Assembly: GCF_001667145.1 (NCBI RefSeq)
Contig: NZ_LZIF01000106.1
Location: 97,879 to 161,878, forward strand
Length of the DNA: 64,000 nt
Source of the DNA: Mycobacterium sp. 852002-51971_SCH5477799-a
GTDB lineage: Bacteria; Actinomycetota; Actinomycetes; Mycobacteriales; Mycobacteriaceae
Reading direction: 5' to 3'
The first letter of the stretch is position 1. Every line of letters begins with the position of its first letter. The notes under the pieces were generated by a model. It searched no databases. It had not been told where the DNA came from and worked only from the letters and a program-made list of their open reading frames with translations. Position numbers and translations under genes: made by a program. Below, in pieces: positions 8,201-16,210 of the stretch.

Positions 8201-10636
8201 AATCACCGCAGCGGGTTTGGCGCCGTGGTGCTTGAGCAGCTCGCCCAGGGCGATCTGGATCGCGAAGATGACGACGTTGCTGGTTTCGATGCCGTATTCG
8301 TGGGAGTCATCGAGTATCAGCTCGAGCACCGAGTAACCACGCTCGTCCTGGATCAGCGCATCAACCTTCTCGATCCACTCGGCGAAGACCTCGTTGCGCA
8401 GGTACAGGTTTTTGCCCATCTTGCGGTGCTGCGCACCGAAACCCGCCATCGCCCACACCGGACCGCTGGTCACCGGCCCGTCGGTGCTGAACACGTTTGG
8501 CCGCTGCTTGCCCTCGGCGATCGCGCGCAGGCCCTTGATGGCCTCTTCGTGGTCGTGGGCCAGCACCACCGCGCGCGAGCGGCCGTGGTTGCGCCGCGAC
8601 AGCGACCGGCCGATCGATTCCAGCGAGGACGCCTGCCCCTCCGGGGTCTCCATCCAGTCCGCGAGCTCAGCGGCCGCGACCTTCTTGCGCGAGGTCAAAA
8701 ACGCCGACACCGCGAGCGGGATCAGTGGCTTGGTGGGCTCCGACTCCTCTTGTGCGGCAAGCTCTTCCAGCGCGATCGCTTTGAGGCGCAGCGCCTCGTC
8801 GGTCACACCGGGGAGTTCGTACTCCGGCTCCGCGACCTCGGAAGCGTCGGGAATGATGTTGCCGAAGTCGTCGAAGCGCAGCGAGTGGCTCTCGAGCGTC
8901 GGCGCCTCGGCCGGTTCTTCGCCCGCGTCGGCGGGCGCGATGACTTGGGCCTCGGGCTCGGCGTCACGCTCGATCACGTCCCGCGGCAAAACCTCCCGCA
9001 CCACCAGGTGCGCGTTGGCCCCACCGAAGCCGAAGCTGGACACGCCGGCCAGGGCGTAACCGCCGTAGCGAGGCCAATCACTGGCGCTGTCAACGACTTT
9101 CAGCCGCATGCCGTCGAAGTCGATGTAGGGGCTGGGGCCGGCGAAGTTGATCGACGGCGGCAGCTTGTCGTGCTGCAGCGCGAGCACCACCTTGGCCAGG
9201 CTCGCCGCGCCGGCGGCCGACTCCAGGTGTCCCACATTGGTTTTCACCGCGCCGAGCAGCGCCGGGCGGTCGGCGGGGCGGCCCCGCCCGACGATGCGGC
9301 CCAGCGCCTCTGCCTCGATCGGGTCACCCAGGACGGTGCCGGTGCCGTGTGCCTCGATGTAGTCGACGTTGCGGGGATCGATCCCGGCGTCCTTGTACGC
9401 CCGGCGCAACACCTCGGCCTGGGCGTCCTGGTTTGGGGCGATCAAACCGTTGGACCGGCCGTCGTGGTTGACGGCGCTGCCGGCGATGACGGCCAGGATC
9501 TGATCGCCGTCGCGGCGGGCGTCGTCGACCCGCTTGAGCACGAACATGCCGCCACCCTCGGACCGGGTGTAGCCGTCGGCGTCCGAGGAGAACGACTTGA
9601 TCCGGCCGTCGGGGGCCAGTACCGCGCCGATCTCGTCGAAACCGAGGGTCACCAAGGGCGTGAGCAGCGCGTTGACGCCACCGGCGACCGCCACGTCGCA
9701 CTCACCGTTGCGCAGCGCCTGCACCGCCTGATGCGTCGCCACCAGCGAGCTCGAGCAGGCGGTGTCCAGCGCCACCGACGGGCCGCGGAAGTCATAGAAG
9801 TAGGACACCCGGTTGGCGATGATCGAACTGGCCGTTCCGGTGATCGCGTAGGGGTGCGCGACCGTGGGGTCCGACACCGCCAGGAATTGGTAGTCGTTGT
9901 TGGAGAAGCCGACGTACACACCGACGGCCTCGCCGCGCAGGCTCGACGCCGGGATGCGAGCGTGCTCGAGAGCCTCCCAGGTGAGCTCCAGCGCCATCCG
10001 CTGCTGCGGGTCGATGTTGTCGGCCTCGGTCTTGGCGACCGCGAAGAACTCGGAGTCGAAGCCCTTGACGTCCTTCAGGTAGCCGCCCCGGGTGCGAGCG
10101 GTGCTGACCCGCTGGGCGATGCGCGGCTCCTCGAGGAACTCCGACCACCGACCCTCGGGCAGATCCGTGATGGCGTCGCGGCCCTCCATCAGCGCCGCCC
10201 AGGTCTCGTCCGGGGAGTTCATGTCGCCCGGCAGCCGGGTCGACAGGCCCACGATCGCGATGTCGACGCGCTCGGCCGGGCCGGTACGCGTCCAGTCGGC
10301 GCGGTCGAGTTCGTCGTCGGCGACCTCGGGTTCGCCCTCGATGATGCGGGTGGCCAGCGATTCGATGGTCGGGTGCTGGAAGGCGACCGCGACCGACAGG
10401 GTCACACCCGTCATGTCCTCGATGTCGGCGGCCATCGCCACGGCGTCGCGCGACGCTAGGCCCAGCTCGACCATCGGCACCGACTCATCGATCTCGTCGG
10501 GCGATTTCCCGACGGCACGGCCCACCCAGTTGCGCAGCCACTCGCGCATCTCGGGCACGGTCATGTCGGTCTTTTTGGCGGGCACCTCCCCGCCTGGGCC
10601 CGGGGTCTGGTTTTCGGGGTGCTCAGTGTCAGCCAT
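5288..10636 (-). CDS. pks13: Mycolic acid condensing polyketide synthase Pks13
   Basis: A 1,782-residue type I polyketide synthase that joins meromycoloyl-AMP (from FadD32) to the carboxylated alpha chain to make the mycolic beta-keto ester. Domains in order: N-terminal acyl carrier with Ser62 in VELGLASRD; ketosynthase from about residue 124 with Cys294 in DTACSSS; acyltransferase with the GQSLGE nucleophile motif near residue 810; a second carrier domain with ELGLDSLMAVR; a Pro/Ala-rich linker; and a thioesterase with Ser1581 in GWSLGG. The H37Rv protein is about 50 residues shorter, mostly in linkers. The start is the ATG giving MADTEHPENQ at 10636; the frame stays open upstream to 10795 but that lies inside fadD32. 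The thioesterase is a known drug target. Confidence 0.97.
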   Translation of the reverse strand: MADTEHPENQTPGPGGEVPAKKTDMTVPEMREWLRNWVGRAVGKSPDEIDESVPMVELGLASRDAVAMAADIEDMTGVTLSVAVAFQHPTIESLATRIIEGEPEVADDELDRADWTRTGPAERVDIAIVGLSTRLPGDMNSPDETWAALMEGRDAITDLPEGRWSEFLEEPRIAQRVSTARTRGGYLKDVKGFDSEFFAVAKTEADNIDPQQRMALELTWEALEHARIPASSLRGEAVGVYVGFSNNDYQFLAVSDPTVAHPYAITGTASSIIANRVSYFYDFRGPSVALDTACSSSLVATHQAVQALRNGECDVAVAGGVNALLTPLVTLGFDEIGAVLAPDGRIKSFSSDADGYTRSEGGGMFVLKRVDDARRDGDQILAVIAGSAVNHDGRSNGLIAPNQDAQAEVLRRAYKDAGIDPRNVDYIEAHGTGTVLGDPIEAEALGRIVGRGRPADRPALLGAVKTNVGHLESAAGAASLAKVVLALQHDKLPPSINFAGPSPYIDFDGMRLKVVDSASDWPRYGGYALAGVSSFGFGGANAHLVVREVLPRDVIERDAEPEAQVIAPADAGEEPAEAPTLESHSLRFDDFGNIIPDASEVAEPEYELPGVTDEALRLKAIALEELAAQEESEPTKPLIPLAVSAFLTSRKKVAAAELADWMETPEGQASSLESIGRSLSRRNHGRSRAVVLAHDHEEAIKGLRAIAEGKQRPNVFSTDGPVTSGPVWAMAGFGAQHRKMGKNLYLRNEVFAEWIEKVDALIQDERGYSVLELILDDSHEYGIETSNVVIFAIQIALGELLKHHGAKPAAVIGQSLGEPASAYFAGGLSLADAARVIASRSHLMGEGEAMLFGEYIRLMALVEYSADELKTVFGDFPGLEVCVYAAPSQTVIGGPPEQIDAIVARAEAEGRFARKLQTKGAGHTSQMDPLLGEFSAELQGIQPMSPTVGIFSTVHEGSYIKPGGEPVHDVAYWVKGMRHSVYFTHGVRNAVDSGHTTFLELAPNPVALMQIGLTTAAAGLHDAQLIPTLAKKQDDVESMISAMAQLYVHGHDLDIRTLFSRAQGPEDYANIPPTRFKRKEHWLDVHFSGDGSVIMPGTHVALPDGRHVWEYAPRNGETDLAALVRSAAAQVLSDAQLVASEQRAVPGAGARLVTTMTRHPGGASVQVHARIDESFTLVYDALVSRAGQSVAALPTAVGAGATIAATTTSGAVEAPAAPAEEDDAETLSDSLTNRYLPSSVGRWTPDSGETIGERLGMIVSAAMGYEPEDLPWEVPLIELGLDSLMAVRIKNRVEYDFDMPPIQLTAVRDANLYAVEKLIEYAVEHRDEVQQLHEHQKTLTPEEIAKEQAQLLSGATPASVAAPAPDPQAEPETQPASPSDATIPPPPTDPSGPKGAATNGAKPDLAAALSQEAVAKALNSDVPPRDAAERVTFATWAIVTGKSPGGIFNPLPKLDEDSAAKMAQRLSERAEGAITTEDVQTSETIEALAEKVRQYLEAGQIDGFVRTLRAPQHESQVPVFVFHPAGGSTVVYEPLLKRLPADTPMYGFERVEGTVQERAAQYVPKLLEMNAGKPFILAGWSLGGALAYACAIGLKRAGEDVRFVGMIDTVRAGEEIPQTQEETRKRWDRYAKFAERTFNVEIPAIPYEQLEALDDEGQVKFVLDIVQQSGVQIPGGIVEHQRTSYLDNRALETVRIEPYDGHVTLYMADRYHDDVIEFEPRYAVRQPDGGWGEFVADLEVVPIGGEHIQAIDEPIIGKVGAHLAGVLNKVEAETSQTSEVGK

Positions 10637-10649
10637 GGTCCTCAGAGAT

Positions 10650-12548
10650 TCAGTCGGTGGAGCTGGCGAAGGCCGTCGGCGAACCGACGCCGCTTCGCAG
10701 ACTCCCGTCGAGGTAGGCCGCGCGGCAGGCGCGGTGCCCGATCTTGCCGCTGGAGGTACGCGGGATCGTTCCCGACTGCACCAGCAGCAGGTCACGCACG
10801 GTGACGCCGTGGCGCACGGCGATCGCGGCCCGGATGTCGTCGGCGATGGGCTGGTAATCCAGCTTGTGCGAACCCGCGGCGCGCTCGGCGACGATCACCA
10901 GCTGCTCGGAGCCGTCGTCGGGGTCGTACTTGATGCCGGCGTGCGGGTTGTCGAACACTTCCTTCGGCAACTGGTTGGCCGGCACCGAGAAGGCGGCCAC
11001 GTAGCCGGTGCGCAGCGCCTTGCTGGCTTCCTGCGCCGAGTACTCGAGGTCCTGCGGGTAGTGGTTGCGGCCATCGATGATGACCAGGTCCTTGATGCGG
11101 CCCGCGATGTAGAGGTGGCCCTTGTGGTAGGTGCCGTAGTCACCGGTCTTGACCCACATGCCGTCGTCGGGGGCACCCTCGGCATGCGACTGGCTGATCC
11201 GCGACTTGAGGATGTTGCGGAAGACGTCGTTGGTCTCTTCTTCCTTGCCCCAGTAGCCGATGCCCAAGTTGTTCCCATGCAGCCAGATCTCACCGATCTG
11301 ACCGTCCGGGAGCTCGCTCGCGGTCTCGGGGTCGACGATGACTGCCCACTCGTCGACGCCGATGATGCCGGCGGAGACCTGCGGGACGGCCTTCGGCGAG
11401 TCGGCGGGCACCTCGACGAAGCGCTGCTTGTTCAGCTCGTCGCGGTCGACGTGGATGACCGTGGGCGCCTCGTCCATCGGCGTGGTGGAGACGAACAGCG
11501 TCGCCTCGGCCAAGCCGTAGGACGGCTTGATTGCGGTCTCCCGCAGACCGTAAGGCGAGAACGCGTCGTAAAACTTGCGCATCGACGCCGGGGACACCGG
11601 CTCGCTGCCGTTGAGGATCGCCTTGACGTTGCTCAGGTCCAGCGGCGGCTCACCCTCCTTGGGCACGCCGCGGACCGCCGCATGCTCGAACGCGAAGTTG
11701 GGCGCCACGGTGATGACCTCGCAGTCCGGTGCGTCCTCGGGCTTGCGCGCCATCTCGCGGATCCACCGGCCGGGCCGGCGCACGAAGGCCGCCGGCGTCA
11801 TGAAGGTGAACTTGTGACCGACCACCGGTGACAGCAGCGCGGTGATCAACCCCATGTCGTGGAAGAACGGCAGCCAGGACAGGCCGCGGTCGGCCTCCTT
11901 GCCCTCCAGGCCGTTGAGCACCTGCAGCACATTGGTCGGCAGGTTCAGGTGGGTGATCTCCACGCCGGTCGGGGTGCGCGTGGAGCCCGAGGTGTACTGC
12001 AGGTAGGCGATGGTGTTCTCGGTGGCCTCAGGCGGGACCCAGGTGGATGCGACCTCGTTGGGTACCGCGTCCACGGCGATGACGCGGGGGCGCTCCTTGG
12101 CCGCACGGGCGCGGATGAACTTACGTACGCCCTCGGCGGCCTCGGTGGTGGTCAGGATGGTCGACGGGGTGCAGTCGTCGAGCACGGCGTGCAGGCGGCC
12201 GACGTGGCCGGGCTCGCTCGGGTCGAACAACGGCACCGCGATCCGACCGGAGTACAGCACACCGAAGAGCGCGACGAGGTAGTCCAGGTTCTGCGGGCAG
12301 AGCACGGCGATGCGGTCGTCGGGCTGGGTGACTTGCTGGAGCCGGGCGCCCACGGCGCGGTTGCGGGCGCTGAATTCCGACCAGGAGATGTCACACTCGA
12401 CGCCGTCGCGCTCGGTCGAGTAGTCCAGGAACCGGTAGGCGAGCTGGTCGCCGCGAACCCTCGCCCACTTCTCAACGTGCTTGACCAAGTTCGTGTTGTC
12501 GGGGAACTTGATCTTTCCATTCACGATGAACGGGTTGTGGTACACCAT
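10650..12548 (-). CDS. fadD32: Long-chain fatty acyl-AMP ligase FadD32
   Basis: A 632-residue adenylate-forming enzyme that activates meromycolic acid as acyl-AMP and loads it on the Pks13 N-terminal carrier. It has the AMP-binding signature YLQYTSGSTRTPTGVE, the adenine-contact region PSYGLAEATLF, and a hinge/C-terminal domain with IIDGRNHYPQDLE. The insertion seen in fatty acyl-AMP ligases is present. I used the ATG at 12548 (MVYHNPFIVNG): a GGAG stretch lies just upstream and an in-frame TGA at six codons before it rules out the longer M. tuberculosis-style start. Only 13 bases separate it from pks13, so fadD32-pks13-accD4 form one operon. Confidence 0.96.
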   Translation of the reverse strand: MVYHNPFIVNGKIKFPDNTNLVKHVEKWARVRGDQLAYRFLDYSTERDGVECDISWSEFSARNRAVGARLQQVTQPDDRIAVLCPQNLDYLVALFGVLYSGRIAVPLFDPSEPGHVGRLHAVLDDCTPSTILTTTEAAEGVRKFIRARAAKERPRVIAVDAVPNEVASTWVPPEATENTIAYLQYTSGSTRTPTGVEITHLNLPTNVLQVLNGLEGKEADRGLSWLPFFHDMGLITALLSPVVGHKFTFMTPAAFVRRPGRWIREMARKPEDAPDCEVITVAPNFAFEHAAVRGVPKEGEPPLDLSNVKAILNGSEPVSPASMRKFYDAFSPYGLRETAIKPSYGLAEATLFVSTTPMDEAPTVIHVDRDELNKQRFVEVPADSPKAVPQVSAGIIGVDEWAVIVDPETASELPDGQIGEIWLHGNNLGIGYWGKEEETNDVFRNILKSRISQSHAEGAPDDGMWVKTGDYGTYHKGHLYIAGRIKDLVIIDGRNHYPQDLEYSAQEASKALRTGYVAAFSVPANQLPKEVFDNPHAGIKYDPDDGSEQLVIVAERAAGSHKLDYQPIADDIRAAIAVRHGVTVRDLLLVQSGTIPRTSSGKIGHRACRAAYLDGSLRSGVGSPTAFASSTD

Positions 12549-12574
12549 GCCGCTCTCCTGTCACACCTGTTTTC

Positions 12575-12649
12575 GGTCGGCTGGGCCGACGCTTTGTTCC
12601 TAGGTCGGCTCCGCCGACGGCTTCGTTCCTCAGCCGGCCACGCCGACGG
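12575..12649. repeat. Short tandem repeats with internal palindromes in the fadD32 leader
   Basis: Three imperfect copies of a unit of about 28 bases (12575-12601, 12603-12630, then a partial 12632-12649). Copies one and two each carry GTCGGC-NNN-GCCGAC, a six-base palindrome, followed by GTTCCT. They lie 25-100 bases upstream of fadD32, in the likely leader of the fadD32-pks13-accD4 transcript. The rest of the 325-base gap (12549-12873) shows no gene; the operon promoter must lie here or upstream. Confidence 0.7.
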
Positions 12650-12873
12650 TTACATGTCTAAATCACGCGCCGGACCTCGCACGGCACCCGTTGGGGGAAC
12701 GCCGGTGATGTGCCAGCCCTAGCCAGCATCCACCCGATTGAGTGCGCGACAAAGGTCCGATAGCTCTTAAATTCCTCTTAATGTTACGGGGCCGCCTACG
12801 GCAGACCAAATCACAAGGTACCGCTGATCGCCATCGGCAGCCGCCACCTGACGCCTGTGTCCGGGCGCGCCGA

Positions 12874-13884
12874 TCATCCGTGTTTTGGTTGTGGCGCATT
12901 TGCAATCAGACCGTGAGCCCAGTTGAGCGTCCAGTCGGTCGCCGGTGCGCCGTCGATGCTCCAGCACTGCGTCGTCGCGTACAGCGCGTGGACCGGCTGA
13001 CCGGCTCCGCCGGCCAAGGTGTTCAGCGTGGTCGGCAGGTTGGCGATGCTGAACGCCTCCTCCGGAGCGGCGCAGATCAGGTCGCCCGGCGCGCAGATCT
13101 CATTGGTCTTGCCGTTGAGGTCGCCGAAACCGCCCGGGCGCTCCCCGGTCATGGTCAGGCCCATCCCGGAGAGGATGGGCACCTCGTGCAACGTGATTTC
13201 GGCGCCCTGCCCCGGCGGGTTGGGCCCAATGTCGTTGCCCACCCCGATCTGGCGACGACCGTCAGCGATCAACGTCACACCCAGTACCAGGTCGTCGTCG
13301 ACCGGTCCGCGCCCGTTGCCGATATCGCTGGCGATGTCGCCCATGATCACGGCGCCCTGCGAAAAGCCCACCAACACGTAGCTGGTCAACGGGCACTTGG
13401 TGTTCATGTCGGTCATCGCCTGCACGGTCGCGCGGGTGCCTTCGGCCCGGCTGGCGTTGTAGGACATCTGTGTGTCGCCACTCAGCGGATTGTGAAACTG
13501 GGCGGTGTACGGAGTGGTGTAGGCCTGCACCCGCGACGACGGAAACTGCTCGGTGAGGGTCGCGATCGCCTTGTGCAGCAGCGCGTTGGGGAATTGGACC
13601 GGGCTGCCGGGGTCGTCCTGCACCGAGGACTCCCACGTGCCGGGAACGTTGACCAGCAGCACGTCAGGGCAGGACGCGTCCTGAGACGCGGGCCGCGGCT
13701 TGTGCGGGTGCGTCGTGGTCGACGACGGGGGCAGAACCCCGGGCGGGACCGCGCTGGGCTCCGAGGAGTGCCCGCGCAACAAGGTCACCGCGGCCAAGAT
13801 GCCCAACAGGACGACGGCAGCAACCGAAAGTGCGGCGATCCAAGCGAGGGTGCGTTGCCGCTTACGCCGCGCGCTTGTAGCCAT
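12874..13884 (-). CDS. culp6: Cutinase-like envelope lipase/thioesterase Culp6
   Basis: A 336-residue protein, exactly the size of Rv3802c. It has a basic N-terminus, one hydrophobic anchor (about residues 13-37), a Pro/Ser/Thr linker, and a cutinase-family alpha/beta hydrolase domain. The catalytic triad is readable: Ser175 in VGFSQGA, Asp268 in APGDLIC and His299 in QPVHALY, at the same positions known for Rv3802c. The family member has phospholipase A and thioesterase activity, is essential in M. tuberculosis, and affects mycolate supply. It is 325 bases from fadD32 and probably has a separate promoter in 13885-14007. Confidence 0.94.
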   Translation of the reverse strand: MATSARRKRQRTLAWIAALSVAAVVLLGILAAVTLLRGHSSEPSAVPPGVLPPSSTTTHPHKPRPASQDASCPDVLLVNVPGTWESSVQDDPGSPVQFPNALLHKAIATLTEQFPSSRVQAYTTPYTAQFHNPLSGDTQMSYNASRAEGTRATVQAMTDMNTKCPLTSYVLVGFSQGAVIMGDIASDIGNGRGPVDDDLVLGVTLIADGRRQIGVGNDIGPNPPGQGAEITLHEVPILSGMGLTMTGERPGGFGDLNGKTNEICAPGDLICAAPEEAFSIANLPTTLNTLAGGAGQPVHALYATTQCWSIDGAPATDWTLNWAHGLIANAPQPKHG

Positions 13885-14007
13885 GTTCTCCTGCCAGCAG
13901 TGTCGATGGATCGCAGCTACGCGGTCCTCCCGACCCCTGCTGCACCCCCTACACGGTACCGGCTCGGCCGGGTGGGCCGGCCGGGCAGCGACCCGCTACA
14001 CCAATTG

Positions 14008-14123
14008 GCGCCGACCCGCATCGCCCGGCTGCGCCGCGCTTGCGATCGCCGCTAGCGAATCGCGCCGACCCGCATCGCCCGGCTGCGCCGCGCTTGCGAT
14101 CGCCGCTAGCGAATCGCGCCGAC
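14008..14123. repeat. Perfect 54-base tandem duplication at the 3' end of fbpD
   Basis: Bases 14008-14061 and 14062-14115 are identical, followed by the first 8 bases of a third copy (14116-14123). The unit includes the last three fbpD codons, its TAG stop (14106-14108) and the 3' flanking DNA. The inner copy is therefore a duplicate of the gene end lying outside the gene. It could vary in copy number between strains. Confidence 0.9.
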
Positions 14124-15014
14124 GATGTCACCCGACATCGCCCCGAGCTGCCCCGACCACGAACCCCAGCCGTTGTCGCCACCGCCGGGGAAGTCGAAGT
14201 GGCCGTTGTGGCCCCCATTGCTCCGGTACTGCTGATAGAACTCCCGCGAACTGCCCATCGCCGCGCCGGCCTGGCCGATCATCGCGGCATCGTCGCCGCC
14301 CATGTTCGTCGGGCTGTAGACCCAGACGCGGGTGTTGTTCTGCGCCAGCAGCGAGGCGTGCACGTAGGGGTCGTGCCACTTCCACCGGCCCAGCTGCGGG
14401 GCCCCCCACATGCCGTTGCCGTCGACGCCGCCGAACTGCTGCAGGCCGGCCAGGATGGCGCCGTTGTAATTGGTGCTCGACGGGTAGAGGAACCCGGACA
14501 GCGATCCGGCGAAGCCGAAGCGGTCGGGATGGAAGGCGGCCAGCGCCATCGCGCCGTAGCCGCCTTGCGAGGCGCCGACGGCGCCGTGGCCGCCGGGCGC
14601 AAGTCCCTTGTTGGCGGCCAGCCAGTCGGGCAGCTCGCTGGACAGGAAGGTGTCCCACTGCTTGCTGCCGTCCTGCTCCCAGTTGGTGTACATGCTCCAC
14701 GCGCCGCCGGCCGGGGCCACCACCGAGATGCCCTTGCCGCCGAGCGTGTTCATCGCGTTACCGGCCGTGACCCAGTTGCTCACGTCCGGGGCCGCGTTGA
14801 AGGCGTCCAGCAGGTAGACCGCGTGCGGGCCGCCGCCCAGGAAGGCGACCGGAATGTCGCGGCCCATCGCCGCCGACGGAACCATCAGGCTTTCGTAGCC
14901 CGCCGCCCTGGCTTTGCCGGTTGCCGCGGTCTGCAACGCGAAAGCCAACCCGACCGCAAGCACGGCTACCCAGAACATCCGGAAAAGCGCCGACATACCC
15001 CGCACGACCGTCAT
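14106..15014 (-). CDS. fbpD: MPT51/antigen 85 D, secreted mycolyltransferase-like protein
   Basis: A 302-residue exported member of the antigen 85 family: signal peptide with hydrophobic core at residues 8-30, cleavage near ARA-AGYESL, then an alpha/beta hydrolase fold. M. tuberculosis MPT51 has no mycolyltransferase activity because the triad is missing; it binds fibronectin. Here the nucleophile position is Ser149 (VGASQGGYG), whereas I recall Ala in M. tuberculosis. The catalytic His position is still Asn (GDNGWGSW) and the Glu position also looks lost, so activity remains unlikely. The ATG at 15014 follows GGAGGGTGG; the frame runs 29 codons further upstream without a good start. A CRP-type site lies 69 bases upstream. 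Confidence 0.93.
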   Translation of the reverse strand: MTVVRGMSALFRMFWVAVLAVGLAFALQTAATGKARAAGYESLMVPSAAMGRDIPVAFLGGGPHAVYLLDAFNAAPDVSNWVTAGNAMNTLGGKGISVVAPAGGAWSMYTNWEQDGSKQWDTFLSSELPDWLAANKGLAPGGHGAVGASQGGYGAMALAAFHPDRFGFAGSLSGFLYPSSTNYNGAILAGLQQFGGVDGNGMWGAPQLGRWKWHDPYVHASLLAQNNTRVWVYSPTNMGGDDAAMIGQAGAAMGSSREFYQQYRSNGGHNGHFDFPGGGDNGWGSWSGQLGAMSGDIVGAIR

Positions 15015-15082
15015 GTCCACCCTCCATCGTGTAGTCGCTGAAAGCACATTAGCCAGGGCCGTAGTTCCCCCGCGCGCCGGGT

Positions 15083-15098
15083 AGTGAAACAAATCACA
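15083..15098. promoter_or_regulatory. CRP-type palindrome upstream of fbpD
   Basis: AGTGA-AACAAA-TCACA matches the CRP consensus at nine of ten informative positions. It lies 69 bases upstream of the fbpD start at 15014, in the 152-base gap between fbpA and fbpD, a position suited to activation of fbpD. No experimental support is known to me. Confidence 0.45.
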
Positions 15099-15114
15099 CA
15101 CGCCGCAAACGACC

Positions 15115-15146
15115 AGCGGCGGAAACCCCGAAGGGTTCCCGCCGCT
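15115..15146 (-). terminator. Hairpin terminator after fbpA
   Basis: A strong stem-loop 20 bases beyond the fbpA stop: outer stem AGCGGCGG/CCGCCGCT (8 pairs), one A-C mismatch, inner stem AACCC/GGGTT (5 pairs), four-base loop. On the minus strand it is followed by a short TTT. It would separate fbpA from fbpD transcription. Confidence 0.65.
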
Positions 15147-15166
15147 CGTCGTACTGCTTGGTGTGT

Positions 15167-16210
15167 TTAGGTGCCCTGGCCGTTACCGGCGTTGGTGGTC
15201 GCGGCCGTAGCCGGACCCGCACCCGGGGTGGCGCCCAGCGTCGACTGCAGGTCGGGCAACATGGCGTGCACCTGCGCGCCCCAGTAGGGCCAGTCGTGGG
15301 TGCCGTTGGCGTCGAAGTTCCACACCGCGTTGTGGCCACCGGCGCCGTTGTAGGCCTCCTGGAACTTCAGGTTGCTGGTCCGCACGAAGCCCTCGAGGAA
15401 CTTCGCCGGCAGGTTGTCCCCACCCAGGTCCGACGGCTTGCCGTTTCCGCAGTACACCCAGATGCGGGTGTTGTTCGCGACCAGCTTGCCGACCTGAAGC
15501 GAAGGGTCGTTGCGGGCCCAAGCCGGGTCCTCCTTCGGGCCCCACATGTCGGCCGTCTTGTAGCCGCCGGCGTCACCCATCGCGAGACCGATCAGCGACG
15601 GGCCCATCCCCTGCGACGGGTCCAGCAACGCCGACAGCGAGCCGGCGTAGACGAACTGCTGGGGGTGGTAGGCGGCCAGGATCAGCGCCGACGAACCGGC
15701 CATCGACAGACCGACCACGGCGCTGCCGGTCGGCTTCACCTGCTTCTGCGACGAGAGGTACTCGGGCAGCTCGCTGGTCAGGAAGGTCTCCCACTTGTAG
15801 GTGGTGCAGCCGGCCTTACCGCAGGCGGGCTTGTACCAGTCGGAGTAGAAGCTGGACTGGCCACCGACCGGCAGGGCAACCGAAATGCCGGACTGGAGGT
15901 ACCACTCGAACACCGGGGTGTTGATGTCCCAGCCGTTGAAGTCGTCCTGCGCACGCATACCGTCGAGCAGGTACAACGCCGGCGAGTTGGCGCCACCGCT
16001 TTGGAACTGAACCTTGATGTCGCGGCCCATTGCGGCGGACGGAACCTGCAGGTACTCCACCGGCAGACCGGGGCGCGAGAAGGCCCCGGCGGTCGCCGAG
16101 CCTCCGACGGCGCCAATCAGGCCCGAGAGCAGCGCCGCACCCGCGGCCGCCACGACGAGCCGGCGCGGCATACCCGCCACGGCGCCACGCAATCTGTCGA
16201 CAAGCGTCAT
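15167..16210 (-). CDS. fbpA: Antigen 85A, trehalose dimycolate mycolyltransferase
   Basis: A 347-residue secreted mycolyltransferase that transfers mycolates from trehalose monomycolate to a second monomycolate or to arabinogalactan, in the outer envelope. The signal peptide ends near residue 43, so the mature protein begins FSRPGLPVEYL as in other antigen 85 proteins. The nucleophile is Ser169 (mature Ser126) in VVGLSMAGSS. The Glu of KFLEGFVRTSN and the His of NGTHDWPYW complete the triad. The Ala/Thr/Gly-rich tail is variable in the family. The start ATG follows AGGAAGCAAGG. A gap of 391 bases upstream and a terminator downstream suggest it is transcribed alone. Confidence 0.96.
   Translation of the reverse strand: MTLVDRLRGAVAGMPRRLVVAAAGAALLSGLIGAVGGSATAGAFSRPGLPVEYLQVPSAAMGRDIKVQFQSGGANSPALYLLDGMRAQDDFNGWDINTPVFEWYLQSGISVALPVGGQSSFYSDWYKPACGKAGCTTYKWETFLTSELPEYLSSQKQVKPTGSAVVGLSMAGSSALILAAYHPQQFVYAGSLSALLDPSQGMGPSLIGLAMGDAGGYKTADMWGPKEDPAWARNDPSLQVGKLVANNTRIWVYCGNGKPSDLGGDNLPAKFLEGFVRTSNLKFQEAYNGAGGHNAVWNFDANGTHDWPYWGAQVHAMLPDLQSTLGATPGAGPATAATTNAGNGQGT

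Noticed and set aside
7316..10459. 1,047-codon plus-strand open frame opposite pks13
   Set aside because: Pks13 is certain from its five domains; the opposite frame has only low-complexity shadow composition.
10637..10795. 53-codon upstream extension of pks13
   Set aside because: It would overlap fadD32, and the MADTEHPENQ start matches the expected carrier-domain spacing.
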